NCBI GenBank assembly: GCA_963969595.1 | Contig: OZ018415.1 | Coordinates: 806,001-870,000, forward strand | Direction of reading: 5' to 3' | DNA from: Neckera pumila | Taxonomy: Eukaryota > Streptophyta > Bryopsida > Hypnales > Neckeraceae | Length of the DNA stretch: 64,000 nucleotides | Position numbers and translations under genes: made by a program | Shown: in pieces, positions 48,101 to 60,667 of the stretch | Layout of the letters: each line of letters starts with the position of its first letter | Position numbering within the stretch: position 1 is the first letter of the stretch | Notes under the pieces: generated by a model | Databases searched by the model: none | What the model saw: the letters and a program-made list of their open reading frames with translations, nothing else | Told to the model about the DNA's origin: nothing

Positions 48101-51100
48101 ATAAATACCCAACACCAAGTAGAAGGCCTTAAACCAGGTATCAGATCCTGATCCACTATTTTCTTCTTCGATTGTCTTCCTGCGACCAAGAAGGACAACT
48201 TTACAACCAAATGCGCTAAAGCGGCCATACGTAAGGAGAAGAATAGTACCACACCATACCATACTATTGACTATGTTGGCTTCACAGTAAAGCTTTGGCT
48301 GGGCTTAATCAGAAGTCGGCAAAATAGATCGATCTTGCAGTACACTGAGGAGACTCACATATATAGGAGAACTATGACCGCAGAGAGTAAGGTGAACCAT
48401 AGAAAACGAATCAACATTCTTGTGATATTGTTCGCTCGAGTGCTTCTATACGCTCCAATCATCAAGGTAACATCCATCACAGCTGCACCAAAACTAGAAT
48501 CAGTAACTTTATTGTAAAAGGGTAGAAAGAACGTGTACATATGAAGTGCAGAAATGCTGTAAGCAACTAAGTGACATAGTTAAACTCACTACCAAAGTCT
48601 ACAAATTTCATCCCGACATTAGATCTTCCAAACTGCTTAAGCTGATTTGCAGCATAGAATTGAGATGGACTGAAAGGCCATAAACAAAGAAGAGAATGTT
48701 AATCTCCTTAACTCTAATTAACTGGTTTAAATGGTGCACTATCTGTACTCCAGAAAATGATCAACAACCTTGCACAACAGCGTACAGACTATGGTAACCA
48801 GACAACGACGCCACGAATATTTATGGTTTTGTGGTTCATTCACATTTAACTGGCACAAAACACTAGAGCTCTTAAGAGACATTCAAAATAAGAAGAGTCG
48901 AGATCTCAGCTCACATTGAATGAGCTTCATGAGAACGAAAGTGGGTCCAACACTCAGTATCAACTTCATAGTGTGGATAGTCAATCTGCGGTCACAAAAA
49001 GCAAAGATACCCAGCCCCTAAAAGCACAAGAGCACAGTATGTAAGTGAAATCAACTCCCAGCTATGGTGGCAAAAAAATCAATTCAAAGTAATCCTCAAG
49101 TCAGCAAGTAGGGCAATTTCTCCTGTGAGCGAGTCAACAAACAAGATGCAGTTTCAAGACTACCACCTCATATTATAGAATAAAAAGCACAGCAATAAAT
49201 CACACCTCAAGCTCGAAGTACTTAAATTGGCATTTGGATGTGAGACTGTAAACGGCAAAAGTAGTTCAAGAACATCTAGGTAGTTTACCTGAAGCATGCA
49301 CACAAGAAAAATAAAAAGTCGGTGAAAGCTATGATAAATATGGAATCCAGTCCGGTGTTCAACGAAATGTGTCTTTCCCACTTTCTTCTCCCTCTTTTCA
49401 CCCGCCATTGCCGGAGACTCTTCTGATGCCGCTGGATCCTCCTGCAAATGACAAAAACTTGTAAGCTTCATCATGTCATACTCGCAAGAATTGAGACACA
49501 TAAAAAAAATTAAAAAAAAACAAGAAGATGATCTGTAGTAGTATCAATGCATTGCAGTAAATTCACTAAAATGAGAATTGCTACAAGAACCCATCATGCA
49601 GAAACTCACAAATCTGTCAGCTTCTGTGTAAATTATTTTCCTGGGCTTTCTAAAAAATCCTGCTTCAAGCCTCCAAGGCCATGACAGCTCAAAACAAGAT
49701 GGCGCCCTGTTCACAAAGAATAAAAAGAAAAGATTATGTAATTCGCAGAAATCTGCAATTATATGGAATTGCATGCACTTGAAGACGTCGTTTACACTGG
49801 CCACATACCAACCACTTAGATTAACAAAGGAAAATAAGTTCTTTTGTTGAAAATGAGTGGAGAGACATTCTGGGGGCAACAGATTTTATGCTCCCTGTTC
49901 CGAAGGGGCTATCCCCAGTGTGGTGCAGGCGTGGTTGACAGCGAAACAACAAGATGATCATGAAGGACAAGAGGCGCACCAGAAAAACTCATTGAAGTCG
50001 TCATAATTTCGCCAGGCTGAATGCGGAGCTCTTCCATTGGCACATATTTTAGCCTCCTAAATCCCGCAAAAGTCCACAACTTCAGCATCAGTAACTCTGA
50101 GCTCCACATAGGAATACTTGAAATTCAGAGTACTCATGTGGCTCACTGATGTTGCTGCAATATATCTTAAACCTCAAATCATACTGCAGATGACTAGTAT
50201 AGGTCCTGACGATTAACAACAAAACTGCATACTGATGACGTGCATGTGTTGGAGATAGCTTAATACCGAACTTACTGATTTCTTCACTTACTGATATAGC
50301 ATTATACATATACACGAGCGATTCATAATGCAATCGTGTATTGTAAACAGAAACACTGAGTTCCAACTGCAACATTAGAACCATGGAAGAAGTAGGCCTT
50401 GAGTACGTTTGACAGAAGATTGAGAGAAATGCACAACACGAACAACACTGTGCTTCAAGTCTTACCGCGGCTAGGATTTCATAAATCGGCTTAACGATCT
50501 TGTCCAAGAAAGAGTGAGGTGAATCAGGAAGAAATGTCCGCGACCTCTCAACTGTATCTTTATCGAGCAGATCGTATAGTTCATCAGCCATCTGTACACA
50601 GATCTCAAACTTCAGTCCTAACTCAATTTGTCATTCAGACCAGTGCATCTCGAAATACACCGATTCATATGCCATAGTACCATACTGTTCTTGTTCTGGA
50701 AACTAATGGATGACTGATCTACTAGTTGAATTGATCCATATCCGCGCAAAGGTCGTTCCAACACTCGTGAAGTTCGAAAGGTACGGCAGATATGGAATTG
50801 CTTTTAACATGTGCACTACACACCTAAACTATTATAATAGCATCAACAAAAACCAAGTCCTTTCTTCCAGTTTTTTCGAAACACGTTTACTCAACTTCGG
50901 AGGGAACAAAGAATGATCAACTTCGAAGGGACTACCAAATGCAACGCAAACGTCTTTCTGAATGGCTGCGTTGCCAAATCGGCTAGAAATGCGGTAGAAT
51001 TTGCGCACAAAAATCCTAGACACTAAGCTACCTGTCACTTACATGATGGAAAATGTAACACAGGCACTCCGGTAAAAACCGTAAGTTCGCCGCCTCTCCC

Positions 51101-54100
51101 CATATTAGCAGATAAAGTGCAGTCAGGAACAGCCTTAACTGCATTGAGTAGGCACTGCATAAAACATATCAAACCATTAACAGCAACATCCTTCATCACG
51201 CATTAACTGACCTTCTGCAATTGGACAAGGCAGAAAACTGGCGCTCGACGACCACAAACTCTATTCAGTACACTACTGAAAGCGAATTTTATCGAATCAG
51301 CAATAGAAGCTAACGTGTCTGTCTATAAAACGATTTGAGAAATTAAATTATGCCATACCGGTATTATATCGAATGTCAGTGAATTATCCTGATCGCAATA
51401 TTCAAGGACAAATACACTTGTAAGGAGTACAGAGATGTATGTACCGATTTGCCATGGAATCTCTTCTTAAAAACTTGCACCAACGGTCATAGTTGCTCAT
51501 CATTTTGAGATGTACATCAAGTATGGCGCCATCATCCAACTGCCAGATAGAGACAACACTGTATCAAAACCACACGCGAGCCTTCCACCCAAGTTCATCG
51601 GCAGGCGAACTTCCCAATCAAGATGTTCCTGTATTTTCATCATATAATAACAGACACCTTACTAATTCTCCGTTACAGCAGGCAAAATCGTATAGTTTAG
51701 AGTAAAAATGAGAAAGACTCTCCAAAATTGACTTGATGATTAATCTCGTATTACTACCAGGTGCACAAAGTGTATGTCTATGTCCTCATAAAATTTTGCG
51801 TATCTGATAGAATTTCAAACAAATCATTCAACAAGGTTGTGAATCCACCCAAAACATCTGGACAGGATTTTTCTGCATAAGGACCAATCGCGCTCGCATG
51901 CAAAGTTGCACAATTGTAATTTGTTGCTGTTTCGACCACAAAGCAGCGTAGAACTCTAATGCAGCACCTCAACTTCTTTTACTCAATTCTAATTCAAAGT
52001 TATTTACAGTGCTGCCAGGTGACCGTGTAACATATCTATAAATTCGAATTCCATCATCTCCGTTACAATCAAATACTAGAACATGATGATTGACTAGGAA
52101 CTTAAAGCACCTTATCTTCCGTATCAAGCATTACACTCAGGCGCGATTGTGAGTTGGACAATAGTAATATCAAGTGCTCTCGCTGATTAGCCACATTATC
52201 TGCCTGCAAACCACCATCAACCCGTATCTTCTTAGCACTGGGTTACTTTAGAAATCATTTTAACAGTCTGAAAATATGTACATGTGAGAACGGGTCTTGG
52301 ACAGATCTAAAAAACACCAATGACAGCAAGAGTTATGTAATCGTAGAGCAATATTTTCCAAAACGCCTATGTATTTTATTCCGAAGCCGTCATAGCAGTA
52401 GAAATAATGAAAGATCTCAGTTTCCAAACGAACGGACCTGAAAACCAAACGCATACTCCAAAAAATCAAAGAGATCAAGATGCCTATCCAAATCGCCAGT
52501 CACTGAATCTTCAGGAAATTTAGGAAGCTCTGATTCGTTGTACCAGAGTACTTTGGCGGCTCCACCCACCTATGGTCAATAAAACAACGTCAAAAACCGA
52601 ACAGCTGCCGCCTAATCAAGTCTCCTAGCCTAGGTCAAAGCTCTGAGATAATTAAAAAAGGTAAGCTGAGCCCTTAATATAAGGAAACATTTAGTGCTAG
52701 GCCCATGTATGCAGAACCCAGACACAGCTCAGCAAGTGCAAGTGAGAAATGAATAAGGAGAGACCCATTCCCGGACAGCCTCGTGAAGTCATAAAGACTT
52801 TACCTCAGGAAAACTTTGGAAAACATTCGCCACGCCAGGGGTCTCGAGTGGTAAGATGTTGTAGGCCTTGAAACCTTTAACCTTCTTTGCATCTTCTTCC
52901 ATTGTCCTTTTTAACTGTGGAACGTCAAAAAGTCAGATACTTGCAGACACAAACAACTTTATATCATGACAATATCATTCATGAAGTTCAGCAACGTAAG
53001 CATGGGTAATAAAATCTTCTTGAAGCGTGTCAGTTGCCCATTGTTAAAGATTACACTGTACAGTGAGGCAACCAAACAAGATCAAAACAACCGTAGACAC
53101 GATTCAGGGAGTTCAGCCAAAGAAAGTCAAGGTGTTACAATGTTTTTTGTAACTCCATTTATGTGTCAGAATTATTGCCAGACCCATTACCTTGAAGTAA
53201 ACTCAACAAAGTGCATAGTTAGGTATTGAGTCCCATTTCGTCAATTATCGTTGCACGTATTTACTAGAAGATCAACTTGAGCTCATAACAAATAAAAAGC
53301 AGAATGATGCGCTTAAGCATACAAATATTCAAAACGCAGGGCTCTGAGAAGACACTTACATCTGAGTCAAACTCTTCGGTTTGGCCGTCCTTCGTGAGGG
53401 CATCAACGACTTCATTGAGAATTTTTGCTATGAGATACATCTTTCTTTGTACCTCAGCCCGCTGTTCAGTTCTGCACAGCCCAATATGATTTCATAAAGT
53501 TCAACTACTTTTGGCACGATGCATCAGTACAAATTAAGTGCGCGGTGGATGAAATTTTTCCCAGAAACACGCACGTTGTAGAGTCCTCATCATAGGAATC
53601 ACTATGCCGACGTCTATTGTCCTCATACTCAAGCTGCCCAAGGTGATTCTGCTCCCTGTAACGTTGGTAGAATTCTTGTAATATTTGAACATCATGACTT
53701 CGATCAATCTTCTCTCCTTCCTTTTTAGAGCGCTTTTGCTGCATAAAACATATTTCTATATGAGTACACCGAGTGTGCTAAACAAAAACATTGCAGTGTA
53801 AGCGGACTAAAAGTGGATAGACTTTGTTAATAGCTCCTACCATGAACCAAATTGTGGTCTAAGATTCATCATTTGGTTTAAGGAGTACCTTGATGACGGA
53901 GAGCAAACCAGTCTTGAACTGCAGAACACCCCTACCTTCACTATTCGGATCTAAACCCTGCACTAGGGTATACGCATACTCACACACTGCACGAATTCAA
54001 AATCCAACAAGCAAAACGCACTGCAAGGTTAGCTAGTGACTGAAGGCAGTAGGTCAATAGAAGAGACGATCCGTTTGGTTGCAAGACAGAACATTCATGA

Positions 54101-54576
54101 TCATCATTATCAGTGGCAAACCGTGTGCTGCTTTGATGGAAGATAACTACTTTCCTTTGAACTGAATTTCGGGACTCAGCTCTCAGTTTGGATTGTTAGA
54201 ACACCAGTTGGCGTTCAATCGAAATTCAATGAACCAGATTAGCCACTAACTTTCCAAGTTGAAGACTCCGATTGAATTTTATGATCCACATGCCGCTTTG
54301 TAAAAGTGAAAATAGGATGAACTTGCACATACAAATTCGTGCAACGTCTGGACTCTTCTTTGCAAGCTCGTCAGCAGTTTGCAAAATGGATTCAATTTCC
54401 GCTTGCTGGACCAGGGTTTGGGGCACAGCGGCTTTAGAAGCCGCGCCTGCCCCAAGGCCTTGCGGCTCCTCCACAGCTTTCCGCTCCGCGTCCATCTTTG
54501 CTCGGTAAACTAACTGCTCCCATTTGTACAGCACTCGTTTGGAGATTCGCTGCGGCTGCCGCGGTGGCGTAGCCAT
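35759..54576 (-). CDS. GSL8/GSL10: callose synthase, GSL8/GSL10 class, 50 exons
   Basis: This encodes a 1,3-beta-glucan (callose) synthase, an integral membrane enzyme that polymerises UDP-glucose into callose at cell plates, plasmodesmata and the plasma membrane. I traced 50 coding exons with GT-AG borders. Their lengths sum to 5922 nt, or 1973 codons plus stop, with phase preserved throughout. Arabidopsis GSL8 and GSL10 are about 1900-1980 residues long. The start ATG (54574-54576) precedes a soluble N-terminus with ADELAKKSPDVARILCEYAY and LDPNSEGRGVLQFKTGLLSV. The end EISVLLAGNNPNVM is typical of the GSL8/10 class and differs from CalS1-type ends. The many-exon structure also matches GSL8/10, whereas some other GSL genes have few introns. 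No break or missing block is visible, so the gene looks functional. The one uncertain junction is exon 26/27 (45236/45050 versus 45229/45058), where both options keep frame. The three block entries give exon coordinates. Confidence 0.95.
39357..46720 (-). other. GSL8/GSL10: GSL8/10 exons 21-41: cytosolic glucan synthase domain
   Basis: Exons: 46720-46634, 46430-46333, 46149-46119, 45901-45810, 45605-45506, 45392-45236, 45050-44938, 44654-44518, 43911-43824, 43603-43443, 43231-43122, 42995-42849, 42269-42201, 41816-41597, 41232-41118, 40938-40819, 40665-40547, 40395-40312, 40100-39991, 39701-39649, 39533-39357. They encode residues 760-1555. Conserved blocks seen are FSPLWNEVIESLREEDLI, NLEARRRLQFFSNSLFM, SVFTPYYSEDVMYS, LRLWASYRGQTLARTVRGMM, ENQNHAIVFTRGEALQTIDM, NSTLRQGNITHHEYIQ and GKGRDVGLNQIAAFEGKVA. 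This is the catalytic GT48 region, facing the cytosol. Confidence 0.9.
46981..54576 (-). other. GSL8/GSL10: GSL8/10 exons 1-20: N-terminal and first membrane region
   Basis: Exons (high to low): 54576-54333, 53986-53889, 53738-53575, 53471-53360, 52914-52804, 52569-52438, 52203-52111, 51539-51445, 51154-51043, 50591-50466, 50056-49980, 49706-49610, 49441-49289, 49017-48915, 48482-48359, 48179-47990, 47825-47773, 47554-47494, 47345-47264, 47030-46981. They encode residues 1-759. Exons 1-7 carry the Vta1-like N-terminal region. Exon 9 has LYLLIWGEAANLRFLPECL (FKS1 domain 1) and exon 11 HSAWRNYDDFNEFFW. From exon 13 on, hydrophobic helices form the first membrane cluster, with ERYYVGRDMFERTRDY as the conserved loop. 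Confidence 0.9.
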
Positions 54577-55744
54577 TGCAACCGCTGGTTACTCTAAGTC
54601 AACCCCTTGCATACGCCTGAACCCAGCGAATTTCTGCGCGGGTGAAAATGTATCACATATGTTGCTTGACATTTAAACTATCCATCCACAAGCTCGAACA
54701 CGAGAAATCAACAAAGAGTAGGTCAAAATCCTCCAAGTACACACAGCGACCCCGGTCTATACAGACCCTTTCTTAAACATTTTCAACGAAATTCCAGGGT
54801 CAAATGTAATGAAACTTACTGAGTCACAGGACTCTGACAAGCATCATCTTGATTCTTGTCGGCAACAAGCGGATCCCTCTTCAATCGAATACCCGAGTCA
54901 TTTGTTTCTCAGAAATGCAAGCTGCAATACCTCCAAGTGCTTGGAACTTGCGAGAAGAGAAAATACGTTAGTCCAAAGCTATCCTCCAGCCTCAAAAAGT
55001 TGAAAAGGGGACTTTAACCTTCCTGATGCCAGCACAGGTGCACAAACTTCAAAGGTGACTCCAAATGACAAATACTTCTCTCCCCTTCAATAATAACCTA
55101 GCTCTTCTCCACAAACACACCAATTTTCGGTAGTTCATGCAAGTCGAATTAGACAAGAACCATCGGATGCTCGGTTCAAACAATTCCAGAGAGCATGCCC
55201 TAGCTCAGGCCATAGATTCTATTACGCCAACTAAATTATAGAAGAGAAAAATCATATAAACAGAAATCGAGGCCGACTACACAAGTGCTCGACTGTGCTG
55301 CATTGGACAACGAACTTATTCAAATCAATTATTCAAGCAGTCAAGAAACACAGAACCCGACACCTAATCAACGCAATAGAAAGAAGAACTAACCCACGGA
55401 AAATCTAGAAAGCGAATTTCGACAAGAATACAACCGCAACGATTACTCGGTGAGCTCATGCACATCAGACGCCGTAAACAAAAAATTGTCATCAGCACTG
55501 AAGCAAAACCTCAAAATAAGCGAATAACAAGATACTCAGACCAATAGAAGATCGAGAGACACGCATAGACCTCGATACTCTCCTTCTCGCATAGGATTCT
55601 GCGAAACAAGACAAGAGAAGAAGAAAAGAAAAACATGTACGGCATGACGGACTCGATAGTCGGCCAAAATGCACAGGAGAAGAGGCAGGAAGAAGAGGAA
55701 GAGACAGAAAATGGCAAGGAGGTGAAATCAAGTACCTGAATGGC
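54577..55744. other. 5' flank of GSL8/10, probable leader or promoter
   Basis: No coding exon is recognised. It may contain a 5' UTR intron: on the minus strand GCCATTCAG at about 55737-55745 is followed by GTACTTGA, a usable donor. No acceptor is confirmed. Confidence 0.35.
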
Positions 55745-55927
55745 CTAGAAAAAATAAGCAGCGGAGGCGAAGACCACGGACATGGCGATGGCGATGTCGG
55801 AGCTCAAAAATTCTGCGACAGCAAACGAGAAGCTGGTCCCTCCAGTACAAGGCCTACTGTAGACAGGAGCTGATTCCTCCAGACGGCTTGTACGTCTTGT
55901 GTTCTCATGAGGTTCCCATGTTCCCAT
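55745..55927 (-). CDS. possible 60-residue tail-anchored small protein
   Basis: An ATG at 55927 opens a 60-codon frame ending TAG. The first 30 residues are polar (MGTWEPHENTRRTSRLEESA), followed by a CTGG turn. The C-terminus is a hydrophobic stretch, AIAMSVVFASAAYFF, which could be a single membrane anchor. The segment is richer in G+C than its flanks, as the other genes here are. It could be a separate small gene upstream of GSL8/10, a uORF in a long GSL8/10 leader, or chance. I recognise no family. Confidence 0.35.
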   Translation of the reverse strand: MGTWEPHENTRRTSRLEESAPVYSRPCTGGTSFSFAVAEFLSSDIAIAMSVVFASAAYFF

Positions 55928-58009
55928 TGCCTGTCACACAGAACTCCAAAACAAAGAGGCAGTCGCGGGTTTTGAATTCAAACGACACAGTGCCACGTTC
56001 TCACTGCGCGTTCGCGTCGTGTTCCCAATCGGACTGCGACGGCACGAACCAGGACTGACGGCGACGGCGTTTTGTCAGACTGCCGACTGTGATCATCCCA
56101 GTCCAGTTACTGTGACTGAGGAGGTCAACTTTGTCATTTGAAATTTGTGGTGCAGTAAGAGCATCGGCAATAAGGTATCCTCATCTAAAACAAACCCTTT
56201 TTTGAGATCCAGCATCTATGAATATGAACACAATAAGGTAGATGTATCCATTCTTCAGTATGTTTACTCCATTCCACCATCATGTACCAATGGATTACAT
56301 TCTAGAAAGAAAATGTACGCCATTGTTACATGATGACAAAATGGGGTACATAGACAGGGATGGGTATTTCTACCTTAGAATTAGATGGTTCTCTTTTAGG
56401 ATAGGTGACTGGCCCCCTATATCTTGATAGTTTAGTGGATTTTGATAACTTTAGGGGCCAAAACAAGGACAATAATGATTGTAAGAGTATGAGACATTGG
56501 CAAAGACCAAAATAATGTTTAGGAGGACATACGACACAATTGTGAAAAATGAAGAAGTTGCTCTATTTTTTATTAAGACTTGTGCCCAAGCCTCAACTGA
56601 AAAGGACTAAAACAAGGACAATATTATTTTATATGAATCTAGGATTGCAACCCAAACAATGACTTCAATTCATAAGATCCAAAAAGGAGACGTTGATTGT
56701 CATAAGAAACTGTAAAAAGCACCTGTTAAGAAGAAAGCATATAAAATTCTTGCGAATTCTTTAGAATCTATTATAGAAGGCTATATCTAAGTGTACTAAA
56801 TAGTGCACTCAATGTAAGATTCAGGGGTTCCAAGTTTTGGAATTGGGTTGTAAATTAGCATTTTATAGATTCAATGAATACTGCCATGTTGCTTCTATAA
56901 ATGGCAAAAGATTCATTCATTATTTAACTATATCAAAGAATATTTATGGAATGTCATTGGAGTTGTATAGAAAATTATGAAAATTGTATATACATCCCAA
57001 AGGACAAAAATAGTCCCCCTCCAAATTTACAATGGAAAGATATGTAATTTTTCTTTGACCACCTATAATGTATCTTTTACAAAACATGAGTTGACTAAAA
57101 TTCATGTAGAATATTCCTTTGATTAGTCATTACTTTTGCTAAAAAGAATTGAGAATCCAATAAGTGTGAAATGATCGAAAGGTCTTCAACCAGCTTTCTA
57201 TTTTATTTCAATTGTTTCTAAACAAAGGGACCAATTGGCAAATATTGTAATTCAGGGTTGCTAGCATGTGAGCCTATAAGCCTGTGGGCAAGGAATTTTT
57301 TAGGAAAAAATGGATGATGGACCTATGATTGTGGATTTCAGTCATTTTGATTTTTCAGAAATGTGAGTTCATTTTTTCAAAATTTAAGCCACTTACAATT
57401 CTTTTAAAGAAATCTTCATTGCATCACCCAACTGTACTCAACTTTTTTAGAAATCACGCAATGCAAAAGTGTAAAGGAAAATAAATCACGCCCAAGAATT
57501 TGACTTCTCACATCCATCATATAAAAAATTATAGAAGTTCAACATTTGAAAATCAAGATGAGAAAAAACTTACCCATTTGGACACATATATTTTGTTGGG
57601 TTCAGATCTTTGTCAACAATTCATTTGACCACGTACAACCCCAAAAGATAAAATTTCAAAGCTAGAAACGTCCATCTATAACTTAAAAACATGAAATCCC
57701 AAAGCTAAAAATATCCATTTTATCATTGAATTGATCGTGTGAGGCATATTCAAGTGCCATACATCCACTACAAATTTGCAATCAAATTTTGTGTCAAATA
57801 TAAGATAAAAAATGGCTAAGGTATAGGGAACAATATATCACGCTCAAGATGTAGCCAAAAAACACACAAATCTACTCATAATAAAAATCAACACAATATA
57901 GTTTCTCACAAGATATGTCAATCTTGTGAGTCGAAGTCATAGTGGACTCGGTCAAGGAATTAACATTGGTAGAGGAGTTTTTGAAGTCTCTCTACCCTCG
58001 GATGCACTA
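55928..58009. other. intergenic DNA, nothing gene-like recognised
   Basis: AT-rich. At about 57251-57290 the sequence CAGGGTTGCTAGCATGTGAG and the following GCCT repeats resemble motifs near 58857 and, inverted, near 63905-63960. Confidence 0.4.
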
Positions 58010-58203
58010 CACTACAAGAAAATCATATTTTAGGTGGCATTTTGAGATTTTTTGGACGTATTTAAGGTGACATCGAAAAAACAACTTTTGTTTTTTCTCC
58101 AATAACCACATTTAATATAACATCTAGATGCTATATTAAATGTGGTTATTGAAAAAAAAATTGTTTTTTTTTATGCCACCTAAAATGCGGGTTTCTTCTA
58201 GTG
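58010..58203. mobile_element. 194-bp CACTA-type MITE
   Basis: The ends are CACTACAAGAAA and TTTCTTCTAGTG (inverse CACTAGAAGAAA). It is flanked by a 3-bp direct repeat, CTA (58007-58009 and 58204-58206). The interior folds back: ATTTTAGGTGGCAT near the left pairs with ATGCCACCTAAAAT near the right, and AATAACCACATTTAATATA pairs with its complement at the centre. The ends and TSD class match those of the element in the mariner pseudogene. Confidence 0.85.
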
Positions 58204-58439
58204 CTAATATCTAAAAACTCTAACTCATTCAAAGCATAAGTATTTTTATGCATTTTTAGTTTAGAGCAACCAAACTCTACATACGCAAATGCAGCCTACT
58301 GTGCAAAAATTGGCAGATCAAAAGACTTTTCTACATTCAAGAGAAGCCTCCGTTTTTGCAAAAGCGCATTTATTGACATCAATCTCTGGCGGCTGCAAGA
58401 ACAATTGAAAACATGTAGTTAGACCAAACACCAATAATT

Positions 58440-58862
58440 GTACGCTCATAAAAAATTGAGACATCTAGAAACTTATTTACAAGGTTTAGCCCTTTAGCAA
58501 ACCTGAAAACCTCCACATCCATGGCATCTGGATCTTGAGACGGCTGAACCTCCACTTCTGCTTCAGTTGTTACCACTACTGGAGTGGTCTTCCGCATGGG
58601 TAACAGAATGTTGTTGAAGATGTCCTTGTCTTTCTCTAAAGTTACAATGTGCCTCTCTGTATTGCGGCAAGCCGTAATTGATGAACTTGTTATAAACCAC
58701 ATTCACTTTGTTAATTCAATAATAAGATTCTAAATTATCATTTCTATATAGAATAATTTCAATGAGAACTTACCAGTAGCTGATCGGCAGCCCAGAACAA
58801 TATCCCCTTCCATTGTCGTTCCTTCAATGAGGAATTGGAAATGCCTTGCATCCTTTTCTAGG
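58440..58862 (-). pseudogene. unrecognised ORF fragments with TLEKD motif
   Basis: Two minus-strand pieces look protein-like. One is at 58862-58773, containing IATLEKDARHFQFLIEGTTM and ending at a GTAAGT donor. The other is at about 58700-58480, containing HIVTLEKDKDIFNNILLPMR and an acidic stretch. Both share TLEKD. They could be exons of a small unknown gene or remnants of a transposon protein. I cannot assign a function. Confidence 0.25.
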
Positions 58863-58922
58863 GTTGCTATTTTGTGAGCGTGCGAGCGTGAGCCTGTGAG
58901 CCTGTAAGCTTGTGAGCATATA
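58857..58922. repeat. GTGAGCCT short tandem motif
   Basis: AGGGTTGCTA is followed by several copies of GTGAGC(C/G)TG within about 50 bp. The same arrangement recurs near 57252 and, in inverse orientation, near 63905-63960, suggesting the ends of a dispersed element. Confidence 0.5.
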
Positions 58923-58975
58923 ATTTTTTAGAGAAAATTCTATGGTGGAACCTATGACCATGGACATTATATCAT

Positions 58976-59326
58976 TTAAGATTTAGGATTGGAAGACTGA
59001 AATAATCTACTCATTTTGTCAATAAATGGAAAGTATAGATGTCTTCTACTACCGACATTCTTCCCAACCATGCTTGATGCTTCTAGAAACCAACGTCTAT
59101 AGTGAGGAGCCTTCATCCACCATAGAAGAGACCGCAACAAGTTGTTTAGAAGACTAGAGATAGAAGCCACAAAGCTAATTGTTTTGCAATCTCTATAGGA
59201 TATTTTCAATGGCGCAGTTGTCGATAGGCTCATCAGCATTGTCTTTTGAACCATCAATTTTGTCCTCTGCAACATTTCATTTCTACCATAGAGCAGTTGT
59301 TTAGTGGCACGGGACTTAAGTTTCAC
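58976..59326 (-). pseudogene. open segment, possible decayed transposase piece
   Basis: About 116 codons are open on the minus strand, but the composition is only weakly protein-like. I can recognise no motif with certainty. A decayed hAT-like transposase is one possibility, given the repeat ends nearby. Confidence 0.15.
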
Positions 59327-59639
59327 AAATTTTTCTATAGAAAATTTGATTTAGATCAAATTTGAAAAAGGAAAAAAAATAATTAAGGTCCAAGTATTTG
59401 ATGCATTTAATAACATTTGCTTACTACATAACATGCAAATGTATGATTATCAATAAGGTTAGAAAATTTAAATCTAGTTTCACGCTGGATTGTAATTATG
59501 GACCTTATTGCAGAAGAATAGATAGAGTACAATCATGTTGCAAGTCTTAAACTTTTAATAGAAAATCTTGCATACACAAATAAGTCTTCAAACCATCATG
59601 ATTAAAATGAATTACAAATTTATTCTTTCTTGATCATAG

Positions 59640-60328
59640 TTATTGGAATGTGGGCTCCCATTGGTGCCAAAAACTCTTCCAAATAACCTAATATGTAACC
59701 AAAAGAAACAACCAACTCTTGCACAAACACAATTTGATTGAACCCAACCTTCAAGCCAATTTGTTATTCAAAAATCTTATATATACAAACAAGTCCTTGA
59801 AGCTAAATAAATGAGCTAGAATATCATTTATTTTTTCTTAATCACTTGTTAGGGTGTAAGGAATACCTCTTGACACAGTTGGTAGGTCTTTTGTAGTGGA
59901 ATCAAAAGACAATAATAACAATTACTTTTTGTTTGCAATGAAAGGCCTCTTGTAGGTGCCCAAAAGTCCCACTCACATCTTAGCAAGTGACCAAGAAAAA
60001 ACACTTAATTCTTATAGATGTGCAAATTCTACAGATCATTTTATTCAAGCTAGAATAAAAATTTATTTTTTCTGTGTCACTGGCTTCTAAGCTGAGGACT
60101 TCCATTGGTGCCAAGAGCTCCTTTAAACAACCCAATATGTGATTTAAAGATAAAACCAACCTTTGCAAAAGCAAAAGCAAATTGAACACAAGCTTAAGGC
60201 CAATTTTTTATTTAAAATCTTGTGTACATGAAGAGATCCTCAACATCTGGATGAAATAGATTGCATATAGATTTTATTTTTTCTTGATCATTTGCTAGGG
60301 TGTGAGGAGTGTTTCTTGGCAAGGAGAA

Positions 60329-60359
<31 letters not shown>

Positions 60360-60660
60360 GTAAATTTTAAAAAAAAAATTGCGTCTAAAGGTCTCCCCTT
60401 GGCACCTAGAAGAACCCCTAAAAATCTCCTTTTGGTGTGAAGAGGTACCCCTCACATCCTAGCAAGTGCTCAAAGATAAATATATCATCTTTGTACAAGC
60501 TCAAGTCTTGCAATCATAATGCCTAAGTTAGAGTACAATTTTTTTTCATGATCATTGCCTAGTGACTACAGAGCTAGGTGCTTCCATTGGCATCGCAAGG
60601 TCCCCTTCAAATCCTAGTAAGTGATCAAGAAAAGACACTTGACACTTATAGAATGGTTTT
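59640..60660. repeat. diverged tandem repeats with TTGGTGCCAA cores
   Basis: A segment at about 59665-59790 recurs at about 60100-60222 (CCATTGGTGCCAA, then CCTAATATGTAA or CCCAATATGTGA, then AAGCCAATTT), a period of about 435 bp. Between and after the copies lie modules such as TGATCATTTGCTAGGGTGTG and CTCACATCCTAGCAAGTG. A short (AATA)n run occupies 60326-60359. This is the older, more diverged part of the palindromic cluster that continues to 62.3 kb. Confidence 0.65.
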
Positions 60661-60667
60661 GAGCTAG

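Noticed and set aside
48590..48669. Candidate GSL8/10 exon between exons 14 and 15
   Set aside because: It has usable splice sites, but including it introduces an in-frame stop. Joining 48915 directly to 48482 restores the family sequence.
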